Source: a virus
Reading direction: 5' to 3' (one strand)
DNA length: 29,677 nt
IMG/VR virus record: IMGVR_UViG_3300046009_005154
Location: 1 to 29,677 of that record
Shown here: piece after piece, positions 16,432 to 24,300 of the stretch
How the letters are laid out: every line of letters starts with the position of its first letter
How positions within the stretch are numbered: the first letter of the stretch is position 1
Made by a program: the position numbers and the translations under genes
Notes under the pieces: generated by a model
The model's input: only the letters and a program-made list of their open reading frames with translations
What the model was told of the DNA's origin: nothing
Database searches by the model: none

Positions 16432-16814
16432 TTAGCTAATTCTAAGATAGTTTCTATCTTAGTTCTGATATAAGAGTTACTTAATGTAACTTTCAACCCA
16501 GTATGTAAGTGGTGTGGTAAGAAGTTGATATCACACCACGATATTGTTTTTGAACTGGTTGTTAAAAATTCAGTATCAACCAAACAAACATACGTACCAT
16601 ACTCAAAGCCTTTATCTTGAGAAAGATACAATTCAATTGGTACTATTTTACCAGATGAATAACTTTCCATAAGAACATTTGCATCGGCTAAAAGAATACC
16701 TTCTCTAATGAAAGTGGGTAAAGTCCATTTACCATTCTCCAAAATTAAAAGTATTCTACTAGTTGTTTTAGCTAAGAATAGTAAACCAGCACGTTGAGTT
16801 GGTTTTATGCTCAT
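16428..16814 (-). CDS. Nudix-fold-like protein lacking a recognisable Nudix box
   Basis: The 128-residue protein has the start of a Nudix fold (AGLLFLAKTTSRILLILENG, then KWTLP at residues 29-33) and a typical Nudix end (ISWCDINFLPHHLHTGLKVT, about 91-110). Where the metal-binding box GX5EX7REUXEEXGU should follow WTLP it reads TFIREGILLADANVLMES, without the GG and the REx2EE cluster. It is therefore probably not a standard hydrolase and may be a binding or structural derivative. It overlaps gp15 by four bases (ATGA), so it belongs to the neck operon. Family placement is by pattern only. Confidence 0.6.
   Translation of the reverse strand: MSIKPTQRAGLLFLAKTTSRILLILENGKWTLPTFIREGILLADANVLMESYSSGKIVPIELYLSQDKGFEYGTYVCLVDTEFLTTSSKTISWCDINFLPHHLHTGLKVTLSNSYIRTKIETILELAN
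16442..16462. other. Perfect 9-bp hairpin between convergent genes
   Basis: CTAAGATAG and CTATCTTAG are separated by TTT. The hairpin lies 11 bp beyond the long-fibre stop and inside the last codons of the reverse-strand Nudix-like gene. There is no T run on either strand, so it is at best a weak terminator; it could also stabilise the mRNA 3' ends of both convergent units. Confidence 0.5.
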
Positions 16815-18226
16815 GGTGCTAAATTAAATCCCCAGAATCCAGTAACATATTCACCTTCAAATGCTCTAAGCCATTCTGTACCTTCCCATCTATATTTTAT
16901 ACCGGTTTTCAAGTTTTGAACATAGGTTGGTACTGTTGCGATTGTTGGGTCGAATACCGCGTTCCATTTAGTACCAGACCATTCTATGATTGAATTGGTT
17001 GGTATAATTGGGTCAGAACCATCTAAATTTTTCCAAGCAATGGGTCCGGTATAATCTTGACTAACATTTGGTATGTCATTAACTGAGCCTAACATCAAAT
17101 ATCTAATACCAACTGGTATACCAGATTGATTCCCGTACACCTCGACTGGGTTGTATTTGACAGGGTCGATAATTGCATCGATAGTTCCTTTACCAGCCAA
17201 TCCATTTACTGGACTTGGAATAATTGTATTAGCAGGTATTGTATCTGCATCGAATGTAACAATTATTTTAGATGGATCGGTTTCTGATATGGTAAATGTA
17301 CCAACCATGTTGTATCCAGATGGTTGTTTAAAGTACACTTGACTTAATGGTGAATAATTACCCGTAATATCAATAACAGTATGCCAGTCTATTGCTTTAT
17401 CTAACATCGCAGTTAAGTCATAATCATACTGACCACCAGATGCAGATTTAATCAAAAACACATTAATGTCAGCTAACGTAGTAACCACTTGCATATCTGC
17501 TGCTTGTTGTTCATATATTAATGAACTCAAATCAACGATATCACCGGCATCCGTGAATACGTTACTAATAATGGTTTGAATAATACCAAGTCGTTTTACT
17601 TTTGCTGGTGGTGAAATGTAAATTGGCATTGTAAATTCTAAACTACACACATCGATTTCAGATTCTAATCCTTGTGGTATTTGTCTTGATGAAAACGTAA
17701 TATTCTTTACGTTAACTACAGTTAAGCTAGTCCAGTCAACAAAGTTATCATTAGTTTGGATTTCCAAACTAGGATTAAACATACCCACAATCTGTTCGAT
17801 TAATTGCAATTTTTGATCAGTATTACTCGTCCAAATATCTGCCTTCATTGTTAATATGAATGGTGTTGGCATTAGTCGTTCGACAGTATAACCGCCACCT
17901 TGTATGTTTTCGTACTGAACATTATCACCAGAACCAGTATATCTTCGTTGTCTAATGTTTATTTTACTAACGAATGTTGAATCTGAAGTTCTATCCCTAT
18001 CCATTTCTAAACCAGTTACATAGCATGAAATTCTAGGAACGGTTAGCATTTTGTTTTCAGAATTCTCTTTAATAACACTTGCAACTTGTCTAGTCATATC
18101 TCCGTACATAACTGGGATGTGTCTTTCTTCAGGGGTAGAACCGCCTGTTTTGTATTTGAATCCAATGAATATACGCATGAACTGCGTTATATACCTGCGT
18201 ATTTGCCCGTCGTACTGGTGGTCCAT
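16811..18226 (-). CDS. gp15: Tail sheath stabiliser/completion protein, gp15-like, with extended C-terminus
   Basis: This protein caps the tail tube and sheath and connects the tail to the neck. Residues 1 to about 225 match the gp15 pattern: YDGQIRRYITQFMRIFIGF, RHIPVMYGDM, KMLTVPRISCYVTGLEMDR, RLMPTPFILTMKADIWT, EQIVGMFNPSLEIQ and the closing LEFTMPIYISPP. At 471 residues it is much longer than T4 gp15 (272). The extra C-terminal part contains W-rich segments (IIEWSGTKWNAVFDP, YRWEGTEWLRAFEG) like those in other surface proteins of aquatic T4-like phages. It begins one base inside the stop of gp14 (TAATG), indicating coupled translation. Confidence 0.85.
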   Translation of the reverse strand: MDHQYDGQIRRYITQFMRIFIGFKYKTGGSTPEERHIPVMYGDMTRQVASVIKENSENKMLTVPRISCYVTGLEMDRDRTSDSTFVSKINIRQRRYTGSGDNVQYENIQGGGYTVERLMPTPFILTMKADIWTSNTDQKLQLIEQIVGMFNPSLEIQTNDNFVDWTSLTVVNVKNITFSSRQIPQGLESEIDVCSLEFTMPIYISPPAKVKRLGIIQTIISNVFTDAGDIVDLSSLIYEQQAADMQVVTTLADINVFLIKSASGGQYDYDLTAMLDKAIDWHTVIDITGNYSPLSQVYFKQPSGYNMVGTFTISETDPSKIIVTFDADTIPANTIIPSPVNGLAGKGTIDAIIDPVKYNPVEVYGNQSGIPVGIRYLMLGSVNDIPNVSQDYTGPIAWKNLDGSDPIIPTNSIIEWSGTKWNAVFDPTIATVPTYVQNLKTGIKYRWEGTEWLRAFEGEYVTGFWGFNLAP

Positions 18227-19488
18227 TAATTGTCTGCCTCTGGTCTTAATGCTTTTGATAAACTTTGTTTTTCTTTGATGTTGTGACCGTCGATAACATG
18301 GGTTGTGTCGTTGTTAATAAACGTACCACGTTGTGTCAATCTGACATCCTTGCCTTCAAATTCGGCACCTGGTTTAGTGTCACTATACCCTAAGTTGGTT
18401 ACAGTCATTCGTACAGAATCTTCCATTTTAACCCACTTGTTATTTGTAAATTGGAATAATCTGTTAGGTGCGTAATCAGTTCTTAAACAATATTGCCCCT
18501 CGACAGGTGCGATCGGGAATACAATACCGGCAGTGAACTGTGCACCATTTGGTGGGATGCCATCACCTATTAAATATCCATTATAACCTGGTTTATTTGG
18601 ATTTTGGAATAGTGTAGAAGTCGTTGGATTTACATATATGGGATTGCCATTAGTATCAAATAACGGATTACCTGATTTATCGGTAGCTTGGGTTTGGATA
18701 GTAGTATCTAATGTATCAGAATTAGCTTGTACGATTTCAACTAATCCATATTTATCTTGTTGAATTGTATAGTATGGAGTTATATCATACCCACTCAATG
18801 GCAAATCTTTATCTGCTTGGTCTAATACCGCATGTGTAATTTGCATTTCTTTTTGGTAAGTTGACATGATATCTCTTAACGATAAACCGTCATCACTTTC
18901 TTCATCTGCTAATCCGTCTAAAATATCTTTAAATTCTTGACTATCAACTAATGGTTTACACTTAGCCCTGTATAGGTGTGGATACCAAAGTGCAGAAAAC
19001 CCTTGACTAGCACGGCTAACTTCTTCTACTACATAGAATCGTTTCAACGCATACTGTAAATCATTTAGGGCGTACTCATCTTTTAGATGTGGCAACTCGA
19101 TAACATCACCTGATATTATCTTTCTTCCTAACTTTTCAACCGTATCGTTAATATGGAAACTAATGAAAATCGTATCGTTTTGTAAGAATAAACCAAATTG
19201 ACTTAAGTTAAAATCGATGTCTTGTACATTATAATGGCCTCTTAATACATAAACATCTGGGTCGTATTTTCTATCACGGTTTTCTAAAAACAGTAAATCT
19301 TGAATCTGGCTTGGATCAGTAGTTGAATAGGTGGGTGTTGTCGGTGTATTTTCTGCTGAATCACCTGGTCCAAGATAGCGGTGGACAAGCACATCCACAC
19401 CACCAACTTGGAACATTTCCCAAATGGTTTTGTCTATGAACTTATAATCGCTTCCTTTCTCGGGTCTGTATAGTGAAAGTCTCGGCAC
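18226..19488 (-). CDS. gp14: Neck protein gp14-like (head completion)
   Basis: With gp13 this protein forms the neck that closes the filled head. The N-terminal half shows the family signature: MPRLSLYRPEKGSDYKFIDK, WEMFQVGGVDVLVHRYLGP, IQDLLFLENRDRKYDPDVYV, IDFNLSQFGLFLQNDTIFIS, RKIISGDVIELPHLKDEYAL and WYPHLYRAKCKPLVDSQEF. It has 420 residues against 256 in T4 because of a C-terminal extension (YLIGDGIPPNGAQF, LRTDYAPNRLFQF). The start is GTG at 19488, chosen because TAGGAG lies six bases upstream. It is transcribed opposite to gp13, unlike T4, where 13-14-15 run together. Confidence 0.9.
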   Translation of the reverse strand: MPRLSLYRPEKGSDYKFIDKTIWEMFQVGGVDVLVHRYLGPGDSAENTPTTPTYSTTDPSQIQDLLFLENRDRKYDPDVYVLRGHYNVQDIDFNLSQFGLFLQNDTIFISFHINDTVEKLGRKIISGDVIELPHLKDEYALNDLQYALKRFYVVEEVSRASQGFSALWYPHLYRAKCKPLVDSQEFKDILDGLADEESDDGLSLRDIMSTYQKEMQITHAVLDQADKDLPLSGYDITPYYTIQQDKYGLVEIVQANSDTLDTTIQTQATDKSGNPLFDTNGNPIYVNPTTSTLFQNPNKPGYNGYLIGDGIPPNGAQFTAGIVFPIAPVEGQYCLRTDYAPNRLFQFTNNKWVKMEDSVRMTVTNLGYSDTKPGAEFEGKDVRLTQRGTFINNDTTHVIDGHNIKEKQSLSKALRPEADN

Positions 19489-19507
19489 TTGAATCTCCTA
19501 GTTTCTA

Positions 19508-19515
19508 ATATTTAG
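19508..19515 (-). promoter_or_regulatory. Late promoter motif CTAAATAT on the reverse strand, for gp14-gp15
   Basis: The reverse strand reads GGCTAAATAT here. On T4 geometry RNA would start near 19503, just ahead of the TAGGAG ribosome site (19500-19495) and the GTG start. The motif forms one arm of a 9-bp inverted repeat (19509-19517 with 19526-19534) whose other arm is the gp13 promoter. Confidence 0.7.
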
Positions 19516-19527
19516 CCGCATTTAGGG

Positions 19528-19535
19528 CTAAATAC
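19528..19535 (+). promoter_or_regulatory. Late promoter motif CTAAATAC for gp13
   Basis: GGCTAAATAC is followed by AAGC and then the ATG of gp13. With the T4 spacing the A of ATG would be the first transcribed base. There is no ribosome site between the motif and the ATG. Confidence 0.72.
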
Positions 19536-19539
19536 AAGC

Positions 19540-20304
19540 ATGAATACTAATATTGATCAAGCAAAACAAAGTGTATACGATTACTGCCGCGTATTTCTGG
19601 GAGAAGGATTAATTGATGTGGAACTCGACCCAATCCATTATGAAACTGCATTAAATCGAGCACTTGCTACCTTTAGACAACGCGGTGATAATTCCGTGGA
19701 GGAAAGTTATGCTTTCTTGACCTTAACAGAAAGTCAAAACACGTATATCCTACCGCAAGAAATTCAACAAGTTCGTCAAATCTTTAGACGATCAGTTGGT
19801 TCTCGCACTGGTAATGGTACTGGTGGTACAGTATTTGAACCATTCAATATGGCTTATACGAATACTTACTTGTTAAGTTCAACTAATATGGGTGGTCTAT
19901 TAACCTATGAATTGTTTGCACAATACCAAGAATTAGTTGGTAAGATGTTTGGTTCTTATATCGCATTTACTTGGAATCCACAATCACGTAAGTTGTTTAT
20001 CGAACAACGGCCACGTGGTGAGGAAGAAGTTCTGTTACATGTTTATAATACACGACCTGATAGCGCGATCATTAACGATACATATGCTGGTCAATGGATT
20101 AAAGATTACACTCTTGCTAATTGCAAAATAATTTTAGGACAAGCACGTGAGAAGTTTTCAACTATCGCTGGTCCACAAGGTGGTGGTACACTCAATGGTG
20201 CCCAATTGAAAGCAGAAGGTAATGCTGAGATTGAGAAGTTGATGGTCGATTTGACTACTGCTGTTACCGGTGGTAATGGTATTTACTCATGGATCATTGG
20301 ATAA
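19540..20304 (+). CDS. gp13: Neck protein gp13-like (head completion)
   Basis: The 254-residue protein is the partner of gp14 in the neck. Diagnostic segments are VYDYCRVFLGEGLIDVELDP, HYETALNRALATFRQRGDN, EESYAFLTL with ILPQEIQQVRQIFRR (residues 63-90), the GGLLTYELFAQYQELVGKMF segment, TWNPQSRKLFI and YNTRPD. It ends with a helical region (QWIKDYTLANCKIILGQARE). T4 gp13 is 309 residues. No other start is reasonable because the family match begins at residue 4, yet there is no Shine-Dalgarno sequence in reach; a leaderless mRNA from the promoter four bases upstream is likely. Confidence 0.9.
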   Translation: MNTNIDQAKQSVYDYCRVFLGEGLIDVELDPIHYETALNRALATFRQRGDNSVEESYAFLTLTESQNTYILPQEIQQVRQIFRRSVGSRTGNGTGGTVFEPFNMAYTNTYLLSSTNMGGLLTYELFAQYQELVGKMFGSYIAFTWNPQSRKLFIEQRPRGEEEVLLHVYNTRPDSAIINDTYAGQWIKDYTLANCKIILGQAREKFSTIAGPQGGGTLNGAQLKAEGNAEIEKLMVDLTTAVTGGNGIYSWIIG

Positions 20305-20334
20305 TTGTTTCATTTATTAGTTCTGAGCAGAAAA

Positions 20335-20357
20335 CCCGACGATCTTCAGTCGTCGGG
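20335..20357 (+). terminator. GC-rich hairpin after gp13, terminator-like
   Basis: CCCGACGA pairs with TCGTCGGG around a 7-base loop, 31 bp after the stop codon. No T run follows (CAGTTGACC), so it is either a factor-dependent terminator or an RNA-stabilising hairpin. Confidence 0.55.
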
Positions 20358-20406
20358 CAGTTGACCTAAAAGATAATTAATCTACATTGAGTAAACGGCT
20401 CGTCGC

Positions 20407-20475
20407 TATCGCGACTCGCAAACTAATACATAATTCACTGTACTCCACTCTTATCGCGACTCGCAAACTAATACA
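20407..20475 (+). repeat. Two exact 24-bp direct repeats, 45-bp period
   Basis: Copies at 20407-20430 and 20452-20475 are identical; each begins TATCGCGACT and ends AAACTAATACA. They lie in the largest non-coding gap of the window (20305-20575), upstream of the kinase promoter. A regulator-binding site pair, a recombination remnant or part of a small RNA are all possible. Nothing else in the gap looks like a gene. Confidence 0.85.
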
Positions 20476-20491
20476 AACCACACAATAGCGA

Positions 20492-20505
20492 GCACCGCTA
20501 GGTGC
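20492..20505 (+). other. Short GC hairpin upstream of the kinase promoter
   Basis: GCACC and GGTGC pair around a GCTA loop, embedded in TAGCGA-GCACC-GCTA-GGTGC-GAGCC. It lies 16 bp before the -35 box. It could be an operator or the end of an upstream transcript; no T run follows. Confidence 0.45.
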
Positions 20506-20520
20506 GAGCCATACAACTAC

Positions 20521-20549
20521 TTTACATCCCTACCAAAATCCGCTATAAT
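20521..20549 (+). promoter_or_regulatory. Sigma70-type promoter for the dNMP kinase
   Basis: TTTACA at 20521-20526 and TATAAT at 20544-20549 are exactly 17 bp apart: a 5/6 -35 box and a perfect -10 box. The start would be near 20556, 20 bases before the ATG. The gene is therefore likely expressed early by host polymerase, unlike its neighbours. Confidence 0.86.
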
Positions 20550-20575
20550 AACCTAATACAACTTAGGAAATTCAC

Positions 20576-21232
20576 ATGACAAACAAACTTGTAATCGGTA
20601 TCGTTGGTAACATCGGTTGTGGTAAAGATACCATAGCACAATACTTAACTCAATTTCACGACTTCAATCAACTTAGTTTTGCTAGTTCACTTAAAGATGC
20701 GGTAGCCAATGTCTTTGGATGGGATAGAGAAATGTTAGAAGGTCGTACCCAAGAATCCCGTGAATGGCGTGAAGAAGTAGACTCTTACTGGTCTAAAAGA
20801 TTATCGATGCCAACGTTAACACCGAGATGGGTGTTGCAACACTGGGGTACTGAGTTGGCTAGAAAGAATTTTCATGATGATATTTGGGTTGCTAGTCTTG
20901 AGAATAAGATTAACAAAGCGAATACGAGTATAGTGATTAGTGATTGCCGATTCCCAAATGAGATTCAGACTATTAGAGATTTGGGTGGAAGTATTATTCG
21001 CGTTCAGCGTGGTGAGATACCAGAATGGTATGCTGATGCAGAATTGGCATTAACTGGTTCTATCATTGGTATTAATCGATTAAAGGACAAACAAATACAT
21101 ACAAGTGAATGGTCTTGGCTTGGCTCTAAGTTTGATGCAGTTATCGACAATAACGGTACTGTTGATGAATTATACGACCAAGTTTCTGCATTTATCGACA
21201 ACAAACTTCAAATCAAAATCTCACAGGCGTGA
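20576..21232 (+). CDS. Deoxynucleoside monophosphate kinase
   Basis: The 218-residue enzyme should phosphorylate dNMPs to dNDPs in the cytoplasm to supply phage DNA synthesis, like T4 gp1. The P-loop GNIGCGKDT is at residues 11-19; the GKD form is typical of phage dNMP kinases. Other supporting features are FASSLKDAVANVFGWDREML (34-53), the lid/substrate region WREEVDSYWSKRL, LTPRWVLQHWGTELAR (80-95) and SIVISDCRFPNE (120-131). It has its own sigma70-type promoter and terminator and so is a self-contained early cassette among late genes. The ribosome site TTAGGAAA precedes the ATG. Confidence 0.9.
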   Translation: MTNKLVIGIVGNIGCGKDTIAQYLTQFHDFNQLSFASSLKDAVANVFGWDREMLEGRTQESREWREEVDSYWSKRLSMPTLTPRWVLQHWGTELARKNFHDDIWVASLENKINKANTSIVISDCRFPNEIQTIRDLGGSIIRVQRGEIPEWYADAELALTGSIIGINRLKDKQIHTSEWSWLGSKFDAVIDNNGTVDELYDQVSAFIDNKLQIKISQA

Positions 21233-21251
21233 AATAGCCGTAAACTCACCA

Positions 21252-21277
21252 AAAAGCCTACATTTTTGTAGGCTTTT
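21252..21277 (+). terminator. Intrinsic terminator after the kinase
   Basis: AAAAGCCTACA and TGTAGGCTTTT form a perfect 11-bp stem with a TTTT loop and a terminal TTTT. It lies 19 bp after the kinase stop and separates the early cassette from the sheath gene. The stem is symmetrical, so it may also work on the other strand. Confidence 0.92.
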
Positions 21278-21323
21278 GTTGTTAAAATCACTCAAAATTT
21301 AGCAAGCCATTTCTACATTGTAG

Positions 21324-21331
21324 CTAAATAC
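21324..21331 (+). promoter_or_regulatory. Late promoter motif CTAAATAC for the sheath gene
   Basis: GCTAAATAC lies 35 bp before the sheath ATG. On T4 spacing RNA would begin near 21336. It should drive sheath and tube synthesis late in infection. Confidence 0.75.
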
Positions 21332-21359
21332 TCCTAGTAAGTACACTATTATCTAGGAG
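21331..21359 (+). promoter_or_regulatory. Inverted repeat hiding the sheath ribosome site
   Basis: CTCCTAG at 21331-21337 is perfectly complementary to CTAGGAG at 21353-21359, which is the Shine-Dalgarno sequence of the sheath gene; the loop is 15 bases. The left arm touches the late promoter, and the predicted late start (about 21336) falls at its end. Only read-through RNA would form the hairpin. The pairing is visible; the switch is inferred from T4 genes with the same layout. Confidence 0.65.
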
Positions 21360-21366
21360 ATTAAGT

Positions 21367-24300
21367 ATGGCATTACAATCACCCGGCGTACAAGTAACGG
21401 TAATAGATGAGAGTTTTTATACACCTGCAGCGCCAGGTACAACTCCGTTGATCGTTATCGCCACAGGACAAAATAAAACAAACGCATCTGGTACCAGTAT
21501 CGCTAGTGGTACAACAGCAGATTCAGTTGGTAAAGTTTATAACATTACAAGTCAACGTGGTTTAGTTGATTTTTATGGGCTTCCATATTTCCAACAAACC
21601 GCATCATCAAATCCAATTCACGGTGGCGAGCGCAACGAGTATGGTTTGCTTGCAGCATATAGCTTATTGGGAGTTAGCAATTCAGCATTCATTTTACGTG
21701 CTGATATAGATTTAGATCAACTAATGGGTGATGAAGTTGCGCCTGGATCAAACCCAGTAGATGGTTCATGGTGGATTGATACACGCACATCAGCATGGGG
21801 TATTCATGAATGGAATGGTAGTCCAGCTACTGTTTTGCATGGACAAACGTTTACATTAAAAACGCCATTGGTATTAACTGATGACAATGCAAGTCAAATC
21901 GATCAAACTACTGGGGCGCCAGCTGGTATTGGTGCAATTGGTGAGTACGCAGTAGTTTTCCAAACAACCAAAGGTTCTGGTGCATTTGTTGCTGAAAAAG
22001 AACAAGCAAGATTGTGGTATAAATCGGCTGGTAATGGTGAAATCGGTGTTGATGGTTTCCCAGGTGGGTTAACTGCTCCAGTTTCTGCTGGTAAATGGGT
22101 ATTGGTTGGTAGCCAAGAATGGATTGCAAGCCATGTAGTTGTTACTGGTAGCAAATTAGCAGCTATCACAAGCAACACTGCTGGTAAAAATTTCACAATC
22201 AATGGTATTACAGTAACGATCGGTGCATTGAATTCTACATTATCTGAATTAGTAACAACTATCAATGGATTGAATATTACTGGTGTTGCTGCTCGTGAAG
22301 TTAATGGTATCTTAACTCTTTATACAGATGGAGTCAATGATTTAGGACCAGGTGATTCAACATTAAGTAATGCAATCACAATTGCTGCTGGTACTGCAAC
22401 TGCAGATAATTTAGCGGCAGATTTGGGTATTACAGTAAATTCATACTACGGCCCAGCATTACAACAATCACCACACACTTCAGTTCCTGAATGGAAACTT
22501 TCAGAACAACCTTCAGTTTCTGATTACCCAACTGGTCGTCGTCCAACTGGTTCGGTTTGGATTAAAACATCACGTATTGGAAATGGAGCTAGTGTAAAAG
22601 CAAAACGCTGGAGTTCTGCTACATTATCATGGGTTTATTACGACGTTCCGATGTATGCGTCTTCTAGTGCGGCATTGTTTAACTTGGATAAAACCAAAGG
22701 TGGTTTCAATATTCCAGCTAATTCATTGTACATTCAATCAAACAGTGAAGAAAATTCTGGATGGGATACAACCCCTGAAACTGCAACATTCAGAACATGG
22801 CGTAGAACCGCATCTGGTCAAACTACCGTAATTTCACCAAAATTAACTGCAACTAGTATTAGTACAGGAAATAGCACGGTAACATTTAGTATTTCAGAAA
22901 CCGTTGAAGGTGAAGCAACATTCCGCCCAGCTAAAACAATATCATTCAACGCGCATGGTACAATTGCTGATTTGTTGACATTAGTTGATGCAATTAATGC
23001 GGCAGGCTTTGTTCACGTTAAAGCGGAAAAAACTGCAAATAATGAATTCAAGTTGTATCACAAATTAGGTGGTGATTTAAGAATTACAGATACAACCGGT
23101 ACAATTGCAAAATTATTCATACCTTACAATTTAGATACACTGATTGGTACAAGCAATTTCTACGCTTTACCTGACAGTGCAATCGAAGATTATTTAGTAT
23201 CTAACTGGCAACCGTTTACGGTTAGTGGTTTTGTTGCCTCGGAGATCGCGCCATTAAATGAACCCAATGACAATCAATTATGGTATGACACCAGATTGAC
23301 TGAGGTTGATATCATGGTACATAACGGCAAAACTTGGGTAGGTTATCGTTCAGAAACCGCACCATACTTTGACATTGAAAGATTGACAGTTGTACCTGTC
23401 GTTTCTGCATCAAATCCATGGACAAGTGATACACGAAATGGTGATTTGTGGATTTCAACCGCAGATTTAGAAAATTACCCATTGATTTATCGTTACAATA
23501 GCAACCTACGCGGTTCTGCTCTTTCAGAAAAGTGGGAACTTATCGACGTAACTGATCAGCAAACTGAAACAGGTATTTTGTTTGCGGATGCTAGATTTGG
23601 TGATTCTGGTGAAACTGGTAATGTAGAAGCATCAATCGAATCATTATTGGTTAGTAACTACCTAGATCCAGATGCTCCAGATCCTGCATTATATCCAAAA
23701 GGTATGTTGCTTTGGAACTTGCGTAGAAGTGGTGGTAACGTAAAACGTTATAAGAAAAATCACTTTACGGTTGCTGAAGATAACGCAAGATATGATAGCG
23801 TTCATTCACCATTAGGACAAGCCTATGTAGCAGGTGAAAGTATGGTTTACTATCAACTAGACCGTTGGGTTACTGCTAGTGCAAACAACGAAGATGGATC
23901 TGGTACATTTGGCCGTAAAGCACAACGCAGTGTCGTAGTAGCTGCTTTAAGAACTGCAATCAACACAAGTTATGAAGCTCGTGACGAAGAGCGTAGAAAC
24001 TTCAATTTAATGGCATGTCCTGGATACCCAGAAGTAATGGGTGATTTAGTTAACTTGAATATCGAACGTGGTTTAACCTCTTTTGTTATTGGTGACACAC
24101 CTTTAAGATTACAAGCAGATGCAACAGCAATCACTGATTGGGGTACCAATGCCCGTACCGTAGTAAGTAACGGTGACGATGGTATGGTTACATATGACGA
24201 ATATTTGGCTGTTTTCTATCCAAACGGTATTACCGTTGATTTATCAGGAAACAAAGTTGTTGTTCCAGCAAGTCACATGATGTTGAAAACTATCGCATTA

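Noticed and set aside
16442-16462. Hairpin as a bidirectional intrinsic terminator
   Set aside because: No T run on either strand and it lies within the coding end of the reverse-strand gene; listed only as a hairpin.
20305-20575. tRNA or CRISPR in the largest non-coding gap
   Set aside because: No cloverleaf could be drawn, and two repeats with one 21-bp spacer are too few and the spacer too short for a CRISPR array.
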